NCBI RefSeq assembly: GCF_000425425.1
Contig: NZ_AUDK01000016.1
Coordinates: forward strand, 44,885-108,884
From: Flavobacterium daejeonense DSM 17708
GTDB lineage: Bacteria; Bacteroidota; Bacteroidia; Flavobacteriales; Flavobacteriaceae
Reading direction: 5' to 3'
DNA length: 64,000 nt
Shown here: positions 46,766 through 56,103 of the stretch, piece after piece
How positions within the stretch are numbered: the stretch's first letter is position 1
Layout of the letters: every line of letters starts with the position of its first letter
The notes under the pieces: model-generated
The model's input: the letters and a program-made list of their open reading frames with translations, nothing else
What the model was told of the DNA's origin: nothing
Database searches by the model: none
Program-made: the position numbers and the translations under genes

Positions 46766-47896
46766 ATGAAGTTTTTGTTTTCAGTTGTAGCGGCTTGTTG
46801 TGTTTTATTTTCCTTTTGTTTGAATGAAAATGATTCTTTCATTCCTGGAAAACCATGGAAAGATACAGATGGGATACACATTAATGCTCATGGTGGCGGA
46901 ATTGTATTTATGGATGGTGTTTATTATTGGTATGGCGAACATAAAACTGCCGGACGTGGAGGGAATACGGCTCAAGAGGGTGTAAGATGTTATTCTTCAA
47001 AAGATTTATACAATTGGAAAAATGAAGGAATTGTTTTAAAGGTTGAGAAAAATCCTGATTCAGAAATAACCAAAGGATGTATTATAGAAAGACCAAAAGT
47101 TATTTTTAATAAAAAAACCAGAAAGTATGTTATGTGGTTTCATTTGGAACTGAAAAATCAGGGTTATGAAGCTGCCCGGGCTGCTGTAGCCATAAGTAAT
47201 ACTCCTAAAGGACCTTTTAAGTATATCAAATCGATTCGTCCTAATAAAGGAGTCTGGCCAATAAACTTTGATGCTAAATTCAAGTTGGCGCCAGCCAATG
47301 AGGAAGAATTAAAGTCCTGGACTCCGGAATGGATGACAGCTGTTAAGAACGGAATGTTGGTTCGCAGGGATTTTGATATGGGGCAAATGTCCAGAGACAT
47401 GACCGTATATGTTGATGATGATGACAAAGCTTATCTTATATATTCTTCAGAAGATAATTTAACACTGCATATAGCCGAACTGAGTGATGATTATTTAAGT
47501 TTTACAGGAAAATGGACCAGAATGGAACCGGCAGGACATAATGAAGCCCCGGCTATTTTTAAAAAAGACGGAATTTATTACATGATCACTTCCGGTTGTA
47601 CGGGCTGGGATCCTAATGCAGCTCGTTCGTTTCGTTCAAAATCCATTTGGGGGCCATGGAAATCATTGGGAAATCCCTGTATAGGAAAAGGGGCTTCACT
47701 TACCTTTCATTCTCAAAGTACCTTTATTTTACAGGTTCAGGGGGAAAAAGACCAATTCATTTTTATGGCCGACCGCTGGAAACCGGATAAGCCTATTGAT
47801 GGAACTTATGTCTGGCTTCCTATAAAATTTAATAAAGAAAAGCCGGTTTTGAAATGGTATGACAAATGGGATTTAGATGTTTTTAGAAAAAAATAA
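46766..47896 (+). CDS. GH43 family exo-beta-1,3-galactanase-like enzyme (subfamily 24/34 type)
   Basis: The 376-residue five-bladed propeller has a signal peptide (FLFSVVAACCVLFSFC). The opening blade reads IHINAHGGGIVFMDGVYYWYGEHK. The general-acid glutamate is likely in NEAPAIFKKDGIYYMITSGCTGWDPN, a motif I associate with exo-beta-1,3-galactanases. SRDMTVYVDDDDKAYLIYSSED supports the same group. The aspartate base found at the start of most GH43 enzymes is replaced in the NAHGGG segment, which is a known feature of subfamily 24. It would release galactose from a beta-1,3-galactan backbone. It lies 6 bases before the next gene. Confidence 0.87.
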   Translation: MKFLFSVVAACCVLFSFCLNENDSFIPGKPWKDTDGIHINAHGGGIVFMDGVYYWYGEHKTAGRGGNTAQEGVRCYSSKDLYNWKNEGIVLKVEKNPDSEITKGCIIERPKVIFNKKTRKYVMWFHLELKNQGYEAARAAVAISNTPKGPFKYIKSIRPNKGVWPINFDAKFKLAPANEEELKSWTPEWMTAVKNGMLVRRDFDMGQMSRDMTVYVDDDDKAYLIYSSEDNLTLHIAELSDDYLSFTGKWTRMEPAGHNEAPAIFKKDGIYYMITSGCTGWDPNAARSFRSKSIWGPWKSLGNPCIGKGASLTFHSQSTFILQVQGEKDQFIFMADRWKPDKPIDGTYVWLPIKFNKEKPVLKWYDKWDLDVFRKK

Positions 47897-47902
47897 AGAA
47901 TT

Positions 47903-49099
47903 ATGAAAAAAAGTATTGATTCATTGATGTTATTATTGCTTCTTATATGTTCTTGTTCGCCAGGAAGTTCGTCAGAAAATTCAGAAGTAGAAGAACCTGA
48001 TTTTGTTGGGACGCTGGCCACTTTACAGACAAATGAAGCTGAAGATATCGCAGCCAAACAGGCTGTTATATGGGGATTTTTGACAGATAACGGAGGGACA
48101 AGTGTGTACGAACGAGGGGTGTGTTATGGAACAACGACCAATCCTACGTATGAAGGAACAAAAAATACAGCCAGTGTTACACGAGGTTCTGGTGAGTTTA
48201 AAGTAGATCTGACTAATCTGGAAGGAGGAATGGTTTATTATGCCCGGGCTTATGCAGTAAATAAAAAAGGAGTCGCTTATGGAAATCAAATCAGTTTCAA
48301 GACAAAGGAGTTAGCCTCTCCGTTATTGGTTTTAGGAACCATAAAAGTGGCCGGTGCACAGGATTTATTTTTTGATGTTGAGTTGAAAGAACAGGGTGAT
48401 GTAACTATTCAGGAAATAGGATTGGTGTACAATACCGTCAAAGAACCTACTGTTGCGAATAATAAAATTGCCAGGAGTACGGTTGAGAGTAAGTTTAAAC
48501 AACGTATTTCTAATTTGACGCCTGAAACCTTGTATTATATCAGACCTTATGCGGTTACATCTTCGAAGGTTTTATATGGTGAAGAATTTGTAATCAGCAC
48601 GATTAAAAAAGGGAATTTTACCTATTCCTTTAATCAAAACGGTGCTGATGTTGCAACTGTAACCAGAATAAAAGCAGCATTTGATTTGGCAACAACCTAT
48701 TACAATAATTTTACATCCATTGTAAAACATGTTACGGTGAATTATTCGCCGGGAACCCCTACTGCCGATGCGAATTTTAACGGTTGGATTAATATGGGTT
48801 CCAATGCAGCCTACCAAAAAGCCGGAACAGCTATGCATGAAATGGCTCACACGGTAGGAGTTGGGCAACATGCAAAATATTGGGAATTAATGTATGCGGG
48901 TACCTGGCATGGTACGAGAGCCAACGAAATACTTAAAATGATGACAAATGATGCTAATGCGGTTGTAAAAGGAGATAATACTCATTTTTGGCCTTATGGA
49001 ATTAATGGTTCTTGGGAAGATGACGGTTCAGATTTCCTTTATATAATGAATGCTTTAATATTGCAAGGGATGAAAGCTGATGGATTGCCGAGTAATTAA
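47903..49099 (+). CDS. Lipoprotein with Fn3-like domains and a metallopeptidase-like C-terminal domain
   Basis: The 398-residue protein has a lipobox in LLICSC. Two Fn3-like modules follow (about 38-138 and 140-230); the first resembles the module of the GH16 protein (ERGVCYGTTTNPT, GGMVYYARAYAVNKKG). The C-terminal domain (about 233-398) contains HEMAHTVGVGQH: His312, Glu313 and His316 form HExxH, and Gly319 and His323 follow. Metzincins have HExxHxxGxxH; here that site is Gln322 and the histidine is one position later. I do not recognise the family. Position suggests action on a proteoglycan, perhaps its protein core. A non-catalytic binding role is possible. Confidence 0.75.
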   Translation: MKKSIDSLMLLLLLICSCSPGSSSENSEVEEPDFVGTLATLQTNEAEDIAAKQAVIWGFLTDNGGTSVYERGVCYGTTTNPTYEGTKNTASVTRGSGEFKVDLTNLEGGMVYYARAYAVNKKGVAYGNQISFKTKELASPLLVLGTIKVAGAQDLFFDVELKEQGDVTIQEIGLVYNTVKEPTVANNKIARSTVESKFKQRISNLTPETLYYIRPYAVTSSKVLYGEEFVISTIKKGNFTYSFNQNGADVATVTRIKAAFDLATTYYNNFTSIVKHVTVNYSPGTPTADANFNGWINMGSNAAYQKAGTAMHEMAHTVGVGQHAKYWELMYAGTWHGTRANEILKMMTNDANAVVKGDNTHFWPYGINGSWEDDGSDFLYIMNALILQGMKADGLPSN

Positions 49100-49160
49100 T
49101 TTTAAATAAAGATGTTGTAATCAAAGAATAAATGGAGAAATTCATTTACGCATTGCTTTT

Positions 49161-49245
49161 CTGGTAGACTCGTTTGAAAAACAGAGGGGAAACTGCTGTT
49201 GAAAATTTTAATTAAAGCGATAGTTTTGAATTTCATGTTTTTAGA
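49161..49245 (+). promoter_or_regulatory. Promoter of the DUF4488 gene, related to the GH78 promoter
   Basis: TTG at 49199-49201 is 19 bases before TAGTTTTG (49221-49228). Twenty-six of 28 bases from 49221 match those from 49985 before the GH78 gene, and the upstream GTTTGAAAAAC block is also shared. The GGTAGG box is degenerate here (GAGGGG) and the spacing is two bases longer. Confidence 0.6.
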
Positions 49246-49293
49246 AAAACCAAATGAACAAATTATAATTTTTAGGAACCAAAAAAACTTATT

Positions 49294-49785
49294 ATGAAGC
49301 ACATTTTTGCATTATTAATTATTATTTTTTCTGCAACATTATCGGCGCAGACAGAACAAAAACATATTCCTGTTTCAAAATCAATTGTTGGAATTTGGCG
49401 GCGAATAGACGAAAGGAAACTTGTTAATGGTGAACCTATAAAAATAGTAACAGGAGACTACAAAGTAATTAATGCTGATGGCACCTATTACACCTTTGCA
49501 ACTTTGCCTTATGAAACAATAATTGTACAATATGGATCTTATGAAATAGAATCAGACAATACTTTAGTGGAGCACATCATACAGAATGTGCTCCACCCCC
49601 GTTTAAGTGGAAAAGATTCACCTATCAAATACAACTTGATAGATGAAAATACAATGACGGTGGCTTGGAGTTATAATCTTGAGGGTAATATTTGGATAAA
49701 TGAAAAATGGATTCGTTTGCCTTTGGCTGTGCCAACAAGTGCCAGCGGTGTAAACTTTGTGCAACCTGGGACTCAAAAGCGTTAA
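49294..49785 (+). CDS. DUF4488-like secreted protein
   Basis: The 163-residue protein has a signal peptide (IFALLIIIFSATLSAQ) and a lipocalin-like beta fold. SIVGIWRRIDE, YKVINADGTYYTFAT and IVQYGSYEIESDNTLVEHI match DUF4488 proteins, which occur in polysaccharide loci of Bacteroidota. No catalytic residues stand out. It sits alone between two related promoters and ends before a terminator, so it is probably monocistronic. Its function in the locus is unknown. Confidence 0.75.
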   Translation: MKHIFALLIIIFSATLSAQTEQKHIPVSKSIVGIWRRIDERKLVNGEPIKIVTGDYKVINADGTYYTFATLPYETIIVQYGSYEIESDNTLVEHIIQNVLHPRLSGKDSPIKYNLIDENTMTVAWSYNLEGNIWINEKWIRLPLAVPTSASGVNFVQPGTQKR

Positions 49786-49867
49786 TTGTGATGACTTTGA
49801 GGTCTAATAAAAAACAATAACCCAAACAATATTTATCGATTTGTATATCTAAGTTGTTAAGCATTGA

Positions 49868-49918
49868 AGCATAAATAAGCCTTTAATTCCAAAGAATATT
49901 GGATTTATTTATGCTTTG
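49868..49918 (+). terminator. Terminator after the DUF4488 gene
   Basis: AGCATAAATAA and TTATTTATGCT form an 11-bp A/T-rich stem with a loop of about 26 bases, followed by a T-rich tail. Confidence 0.65.
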
Positions 49919-49926
49919 TTTTTTAT

Positions 49927-49992
49927 CTAGTGGCTTTGTTTGAAAAACCGGTAGGAACTGGTGTCAAAAATTGGATTTAATACATAGCTTTG
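49927..49992 (+). promoter_or_regulatory. Promoter of the GH78-GH2-DUF2264 operon with a gal-type operator
   Basis: CTAGTGGCT (49927-49935), AAAAAC (ending 49948), GGTAGG (49950-49955) and a TGGT box precede TAGCTTTG (49985-49992). The same boxes occur before galM, with GGTAGG exactly 35 bases from the -7 element in both. No TTG is present at the -33 position, suggesting activator dependence. A regulator other than the hybrid system is likely, because the boxes differ. Confidence 0.65.
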
Positions 49993-50046
49993 AATTTCAT
50001 GTTTTTAGCAAAGCGTTATAACTAGTATTCTAATTTCTGTTTTTTA

Positions 50047-53000
50047 ATGAAATCCTTTAAATTAATCTTTTTATTATTTCTTGCTGTACCAAGCTTTCTT
50101 TTTGGGGCAGATATCCAAATCACAAATCTTAAGGTAGAAAATGCAGTAACTCCTATAGGTGTTGATGTGTCTCAGCCTGTTTTTAGTTGGCAAATGGAAA
50201 CATTGAACAAAAACAGAGGCTGTTATCAAAATGCCTATCAGATTATTGTAACTAATAATTTGGGTCAAGAGGTGTGGAATACCGGGAAAGTTATAAGTGG
50301 AAAATCTATTAATATTAAATACAAAGGCGAAAATTTTAAGCCTACCACTTTGTATTACTGGACTGTGAATGTTTGGGATCAAAAAGGGAAAAAGCATTCT
50401 GAAAAGTCGTGGTTTGAAACGGGTTTGTTGAACCATAAAACGGTAACTAATAGTGATTCTGATAAAGAAACTACAGCCTGGTTCGGAGCAAAATGGATTG
50501 GTGGTAATGCTAATGATATGGTTTTGTATTCTCAGTATTTACCCGTTTTTGCTGTTAATTGTACCATTCAGTTGGATAAAAACTCACAGTCCACCCAAGC
50601 AGCATTTGTTTACGGAGGGAACGATTCTCGTTTATTGGATAAAAATAAAAATTTATACCAATTAGAAAATAAAAAAGGCAGTAGTTATATTAAAGTAGAG
50701 TTAGATATTACTTCGATTAATTCAGATGGAAATGCAAAACTGAATGTGTATCGCGTAGGGTACCATCCAGATGATAAGAAAGGTGTGCCTTTTAAAAGTT
50801 TTCAAATACCAAATTCGATTATTAACAACAAAAATAAATATGAAGCTCATAAAATTTTGATTCAAACGAATCTTGGGGTTACAAAAATTTATATTGACGG
50901 AGATACAAAAGAAAATCAGATTGCTGATTTTAACCTTAATCCATTGGGATCGGGAGGCGATTTTATAGCTTTTCCAGTAGTTGGAGATATTGGTTTTTCA
51001 ATATCGAAGGGACAAAAGGCAAGGTTTTCGGAATTTCAAATTAAAAATTACCGAAGTCCTTCAAATGTAATTTTTTCTGAAAATGCAAGAATTCCAAGTT
51101 TGTTTTCTGGATTTGAAGGGCTAACGATTAAAGACGGAGTATATTCTTTATCAGGAGGAAATTCGGATGCTTTTATCTTGGCAAATCCAACTAGGAATTC
51201 CATGCCGATGTTGCGCACTACATTTGATGTAGTCTCATCTAAAATAAGTAAAGCCCGATTGTATGTTACTGCCCGAGGAATTTATGAGGTTTATATGAAC
51301 GGTAAAAAAATAGGAGATGATTATTTTAATCCGGGATTAACACAATACAATAAAACCCATTTGTATCAAACCTTTGATGTGACGGAAAATGTTCAGCAAG
51401 GAACCAATGTGTTGGGAGCAATTCTGGGCGAAGGCTGGTGGAGTGGAGGTAGTACATTTATGGGTGAAAACTGGAATTTCTTTGGTGATCGTCAGTCTTT
51501 GTTAGCCAAACTGGTAGTTACTTATGCCGATGGCAGTGAAAAAATCATCACGAGTAATCCTGATGCGTGGAAGTATTTTAATGATGGTCCTGTAAAATAT
51601 AGTAGCTTTTTTCAGGGTGAAGTTTATGATGCAGCAAAAGAAAAAGCAATTGAAGGTTGGAGTGCAGCCGGATATGATGCGTCCAACTGGCATCAGGCGG
51701 AAGCTATAGGAACTAATGGATTTGTAAGTTCAGAAGGAACGGCGAATTTGCCCAACTTTAACAATTTTACCGACGCTCAATTAATAGGGCAATTTGGTAC
51801 TACGGTCAAACCAATTAAAGAATTAACAGCTCAATCGGTTATCGAAGTTCGTCCGGGCGTATTTGTTTATGATATGGGACAAAACATGGTAGGCGTTCCG
51901 AAAATTATCCTGAACAATACAGAGAAAGGAAAAACAATCACATTGCGTTATGCCGAAGTTTTGTATCCTAATTTACCTGAATACAAAGGTAACGAAGATA
52001 TGCTGATGCTTGAAAATGTCAGGGCAGCTATGTCACAGGATATTTATGTAACGAAAGGTGGTAATGAAACCATAGCACCCCGATTTACATTTCATGGATA
52101 CCGTTATATCGAAATCACAGGAATAGAAAAACCGCTACCCTTAGCTAATGTTAAGGGAAAAGTATTAAGTTCCATACAACAATTGTCTTCTCATTACGAA
52201 ACTTCCAATCCTTTGGTCAATAAATTATGGGAAAATATTACCTGGTCTATGAGAGGAAATTTTTTATCGATACCAACCGATTGTCCTCAGCGTAACGAAC
52301 GCCTGGGATGGAGTGGCGATATTTCAGTTTTCTCCCGAACTGCTGTTCATTTATCCGATGTGAAGCAATTTCTGAAACGACACATGCTCGCTATGAGAGA
52401 TATCCAAAGAGAAGACGGGAGATTTCCGGATGTAGCTCCCATAGGTGTTGGATTTGGTGAAACCATGTGGGGAAGTGCCGGAATTACAGTTGCCTGGGAA
52501 AATTACCTGCAATATGGCGATGTGAGTTTGTTAGAAGAGCACTATGATGCGATGAAAAATTACATGAACTATCTTATAGCTGATATTGATCCTAAAACTA
52601 ATGTTTTTAAAGAAAAAGAAAGAAATACATGGGGTTCTTTAGGCGATTGGTTGAGTTTAGAAGATGCTAAAAATGAAAAAACACTATTCTGGGAAGCCTA
52701 TTTAATCTATGATTTAGAAATCATGACCAAGGTGGCAACGATATTAGATAAAAAAGAAGACCGAGAATATTTTTCTAAATATTATAAAGAACGAAAAGAC
52801 TTTTTCAATACAACCTACATTGATAAAACAACAGGAAAAACTTCTTTCAGGGGTAAAATAATTGATACACAAACGTCTTATGTGTTGCCTTTTGTTTTTG
52901 CTGTTTTGGATAAACAGAATACAGATCTGGCTATAAAACCTTTTGTAGCTTCCATAAAAAGAGAAAATAAAACAGAGCAAGGAGTTGTTTGTCCGCCCTA

Positions 53001-53598
53001 TTCATTGATGACCGGATTTATTGGTACGGCGTGGATCAATAAAGCGCTTTCTGATAATGGTTATTCTGATGTAGCTTATCAATTGTTGCAGCAAACTTCA
53101 TATCCATCGTGGTTGTATCCGGTAACTCAGGGAGCGACAACTATTTGGGAACGCTTAAATTCCTACACGCACAAAGATGGATTTGGAGGAAATAATCGAA
53201 TGAATTCGTTTAATCATTACGCCTTTGGAGCGGTAGGAGCGTGGATGTATAATTACTCATTAGGAATTGTAAGAGACGATGATTCACCGGGATTTAAGCA
53301 TTTTGTTTTGCAACCGGAACCGGATGTTACGGGACAAATGACATTTGCTAATGGCTATTACGATTCGATGTACGGACGAATTGAAAGCAGTTGGGAAACA
53401 AAAAACGGTAAATATGAGTTCCGTTTTGTAGTTCCCGCAAATACCAATGCGACACTTTACTTACCGGCTTTAAAAGAAAGTGACGTAAAAATAAATGGTA
53501 AAAAGAACGGAATACAGTTTTTGAATATAAAAAACAACAAGGCTATTTTTAAACTGGAATCCGGAGAATACCGTTTCGAAACAGTTATAGCCAATTAA
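50047..53598 (+). CDS. GH78 alpha-L-rhamnosidase, secreted
   Basis: The 1,183-residue inverting enzyme removes terminal alpha-L-rhamnose. A signal peptide (LIFLLFLAVPSFLFG) is followed by an Ig-like domain (VTPIGVDVSQPVFSWQ), an inserted laminin-G/LamG-like jelly roll (about 135-340), the rhamnosidase N domain (ARGIYEVYMNGKKIGDDYFNPG) and the (alpha/alpha)6 barrel. The acid motif is DCPQRNERLGWSGD (Glu751) and the base is probably Glu1035 in TTIWERLNSY. It is the first gene of a three-gene operon with a GH2 and a DUF2264 protein. In arabinogalactan, rhamnose caps glucuronate, which would fit the DUF2264 partner. Confidence 0.94.
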   Translation: MKSFKLIFLLFLAVPSFLFGADIQITNLKVENAVTPIGVDVSQPVFSWQMETLNKNRGCYQNAYQIIVTNNLGQEVWNTGKVISGKSINIKYKGENFKPTTLYYWTVNVWDQKGKKHSEKSWFETGLLNHKTVTNSDSDKETTAWFGAKWIGGNANDMVLYSQYLPVFAVNCTIQLDKNSQSTQAAFVYGGNDSRLLDKNKNLYQLENKKGSSYIKVELDITSINSDGNAKLNVYRVGYHPDDKKGVPFKSFQIPNSIINNKNKYEAHKILIQTNLGVTKIYIDGDTKENQIADFNLNPLGSGGDFIAFPVVGDIGFSISKGQKARFSEFQIKNYRSPSNVIFSENARIPSLFSGFEGLTIKDGVYSLSGGNSDAFILANPTRNSMPMLRTTFDVVSSKISKARLYVTARGIYEVYMNGKKIGDDYFNPGLTQYNKTHLYQTFDVTENVQQGTNVLGAILGEGWWSGGSTFMGENWNFFGDRQSLLAKLVVTYADGSEKIITSNPDAWKYFNDGPVKYSSFFQGEVYDAAKEKAIEGWSAAGYDASNWHQAEAIGTNGFVSSEGTANLPNFNNFTDAQLIGQFGTTVKPIKELTAQSVIEVRPGVFVYDMGQNMVGVPKIILNNTEKGKTITLRYAEVLYPNLPEYKGNEDMLMLENVRAAMSQDIYVTKGGNETIAPRFTFHGYRYIEITGIEKPLPLANVKGKVLSSIQQLSSHYETSNPLVNKLWENITWSMRGNFLSIPTDCPQRNERLGWSGDISVFSRTAVHLSDVKQFLKRHMLAMRDIQREDGRFPDVAPIGVGFGETMWGSAGITVAWENYLQYGDVSLLEEHYDAMKNYMNYLIADIDPKTNVFKEKERNTWGSLGDWLSLEDAKNEKTLFWEAYLIYDLEIMTKVATILDKKEDREYFSKYYKERKDFFNTTYIDKTTGKTSFRGKIIDTQTSYVLPFVFAVLDKQNTDLAIKPFVASIKRENKTEQGVVCPPYSLMTGFIGTAWINKALSDNGYSDVAYQLLQQTSYPSWLYPVTQGATTIWERLNSYTHKDGFGGNNRMNSFNHYAFGAVGAWMYNYSLGIVRDDDSPGFKHFVLQPEPDVTGQMTFANGYYDSMYGRIESSWETKNGKYEFRFVVPANTNATLYLPALKESDVKINGKKNGIQFLNIKNNKAIFKLESGEYRFETVIAN

Positions 53599-53616
53599 AA
53601 TAAATACAAGAAAAAA

Positions 53617-56088
53617 ATGATGAAAAATATACAATTTGTAGCGTCTTTGTTTTTACTTAGTTTCTTAACGGTGAATGGTGTTTGGGCTCAGACGAAAAAG
53701 AAAGTTGGTTTTGAAAGAAATCAAAAGTTCAATGCCGATTGGAAATTTGCATTAGGAGATTCAGATGAGAATAGTTTGGTGAATTTTGATGATAGTCGTT
53801 GGAGGAAATTAGATTTGCCCCACGATTGGAGTATTGAGGGAAAATCAGAACGAAATAATCCAAGTGCAGGTGATGGTGGTTTTTATCCAATGGGAACGGG
53901 ATGGTACAGAAAAACATTTTCAGTACCTGCTGAATGGAAAAACAAAAAAACAGCCATCTATTTTGAAGGCGTTTACATGAATGCGGAAGTTTTTATTAAT
54001 GGAAAATCAGTAGGAATGCAGCCTTATGGCTATACTTCTTTTGAGTATGATTTGACTCCATATTTAAAATTTGGACAGCAAAACACTATTGCTGTGAAAG
54101 TCGATAATTCACAACAAAAAAATTGCAGATGGTATAGCGGTTCCGGGGTTTATCGCAATGTATGGTTGAAAGTCAAAAATCCAATTCACATAAAAACTTG
54201 GGGAGTTGCAATAACGACTCCAAAAGTGACTAATGAAAAAGCTGTAGTTGAGGTTAAAACTATGGTAAAAAATGAAACAGAAACTTTGCAAACAATGACT
54301 GTTTCAACAACGATTTCTATAAAAAAAGTAAATGGTTCTAATACTATTTCGATGAGTACCGATAATGGCGTTGGGATTGATTTAAAAGCTGGTGAAGAAA
54401 AAGAAATTGTACAAAATATAGAAATTGAGAAACCAATATTGTGGTCGCCGGAAACACCAGATCTTTATGAAGCAGAAGTTCAAATTATAAAAGTTGGAGA
54501 AATAAAAGCTGGTGATGAACCAATAGATGTGGTTACTAAAAATTTTGGGATCAGAACAATTGAATTCAGTGCAGAAAACGGATTTGTATTAAATGGTAAA
54601 AAAGTGCTGTTAAACGGAGGTTGTGTCCATCATGATAACGGTGCTTTGGGTGCTGCGGCTTATGACCGTGCTGAAGTGAGAAAAGTGGAATTGCTTAAAA
54701 AAGCGGGTTTTAATGCAGTAAGAACTTCTCACAATCCACCTTCGGAAGCTTTTCTGGATGCCTGTGACCAATTAGGAATGTTGGTAATAGATGAAGCTTT
54801 TGACGGTTGGAAAGAAAAGAAAACCACCTATGATTATGCCGGTATTTTTGACAAATGGTGGAAACATGATGTAGAATCGATGGTTTTTAGGGATAGAAAT
54901 CATCCTTCAATTATTATGTGGAGCATTGGTAATGAAATTATTGAAAGAAAAGAACCGCAGGCTGTTGAAACGGCAAAGATGTTGGCTAATGCTGTTCGGG
55001 ATATAGATGCAACCCGCCCGGTAACTTCGGCAATGACTACTTGGGATAATTCTTGGGATATTTTCGATCCTTTAATGGCAGCTCATGATGTGGCGGGTTA
55101 TAATTATCAATTGCATCGTGCCGAATCCGATCATGCCCGAGTTCCGTCGAGAATAATTGTACAAACGGAATCTTATCCTAAAGATGCTTTCGCAAACTGG
55201 AATCTGGTTCAAAAACACAGTTATATCATTGGTGATTTTGTGTGGACAGCTATGGATTATTTAGGCGAATCAGGTATTGGCCGTTATGTGTATCCGGGAG
55301 AACCGGCCGGGGAACATTGGGAAGGAAATTTATATCCCTGGCATGGCGCTTATTGTGGCGATGTGGATTTAACAGGGTGGAGAAAACCCATTTCTCATTA
55401 TCGAAGTATGTTGTATAATGATACGGAGAAATTGTATATGGCTGTTCGCGAACCTAACCCGGAAAGTGGGGCAATTAAACTGACTTCCTGGGCAGTTTGG
55501 CCAACTTGGGAAAGTTGGACCTGGCCTGATCATGAAGGAAAAAATATCGAAGTGGAGGTTTATTCGAAATATCCAAAAGTGAGACTGTATCTGAATAATA
55601 AAGTTATTGGTGAAAAAGAGACAGGATTGAAACAGGAATTTAAAGCGACTTTTACTCTTCCTTATGCTGCCGGAGTATTAAAAGCCGTAGGTTTAGAAAA
55701 TAATAAGGAAGTAGAAACAACAACATTAAAAACAGCAAAGTCGGCTGCAAAAATCAAATTAACTGCCGATAGAAAAGAAATAGCAGCAAACGGTCAGGAT
55801 TTATCGTATATAAGTGTTGAACTTACGGATGTTGACGGAATTTTGAATCCAAATGCGGAAAACCAACTTACATTCACTGTTTCGGGACCAGCTGTTATTG
55901 TAGCAGTTGATAATGCTAACTTAAAAGATACTGATTTATATATTTCCAATACCAGAAAAGCATGGAAAGGAAAAGCGCAGCTTGTTGTTAAAAGCACAAA
56001 AGAAGCGGGAGAGATTATAGTTAAAGTAAGTTCGTCTGATTTGAAGGACAGCACTATTAAAATACTGTCAACCAATAAAAATAGATAA
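53617..56088 (+). CDS. GH2 family glycosidase (beta-galactosidase-like), secreted
   Basis: The 823-residue protein has a signal peptide (FLLSFLTVNGVWAQ). It contains a GH2 jelly roll (LDLPHDWSIEGKSE, YFEGVYMNAEVFINGK), an Ig-like domain, and a TIM barrel with acid/base Glu440 (WSIGNEI) and nucleophile Glu518 (IVQTESYP). Two C-terminal beta domains follow (about 610-820). It is shorter than LacZ and lacks the LacZ small-chain domain, so its aglycone preference probably differs from that of the enzyme at 25305. A beta-galactosidase is most likely, and a beta-glucuronidase cannot be excluded. The GH78 gene ends 18 bases upstream. Confidence 0.9.
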   Translation: MMKNIQFVASLFLLSFLTVNGVWAQTKKKVGFERNQKFNADWKFALGDSDENSLVNFDDSRWRKLDLPHDWSIEGKSERNNPSAGDGGFYPMGTGWYRKTFSVPAEWKNKKTAIYFEGVYMNAEVFINGKSVGMQPYGYTSFEYDLTPYLKFGQQNTIAVKVDNSQQKNCRWYSGSGVYRNVWLKVKNPIHIKTWGVAITTPKVTNEKAVVEVKTMVKNETETLQTMTVSTTISIKKVNGSNTISMSTDNGVGIDLKAGEEKEIVQNIEIEKPILWSPETPDLYEAEVQIIKVGEIKAGDEPIDVVTKNFGIRTIEFSAENGFVLNGKKVLLNGGCVHHDNGALGAAAYDRAEVRKVELLKKAGFNAVRTSHNPPSEAFLDACDQLGMLVIDEAFDGWKEKKTTYDYAGIFDKWWKHDVESMVFRDRNHPSIIMWSIGNEIIERKEPQAVETAKMLANAVRDIDATRPVTSAMTTWDNSWDIFDPLMAAHDVAGYNYQLHRAESDHARVPSRIIVQTESYPKDAFANWNLVQKHSYIIGDFVWTAMDYLGESGIGRYVYPGEPAGEHWEGNLYPWHGAYCGDVDLTGWRKPISHYRSMLYNDTEKLYMAVREPNPESGAIKLTSWAVWPTWESWTWPDHEGKNIEVEVYSKYPKVRLYLNNKVIGEKETGLKQEFKATFTLPYAAGVLKAVGLENNKEVETTTLKTAKSAAKIKLTADRKEIAANGQDLSYISVELTDVDGILNPNAENQLTFTVSGPAVIVAVDNANLKDTDLYISNTRKAWKGKAQLVVKSTKEAGEIIVKVSSSDLKDSTIKILSTNKNR

Positions 56089-56103
56089 CCAAACCATTTG
56101 AAC

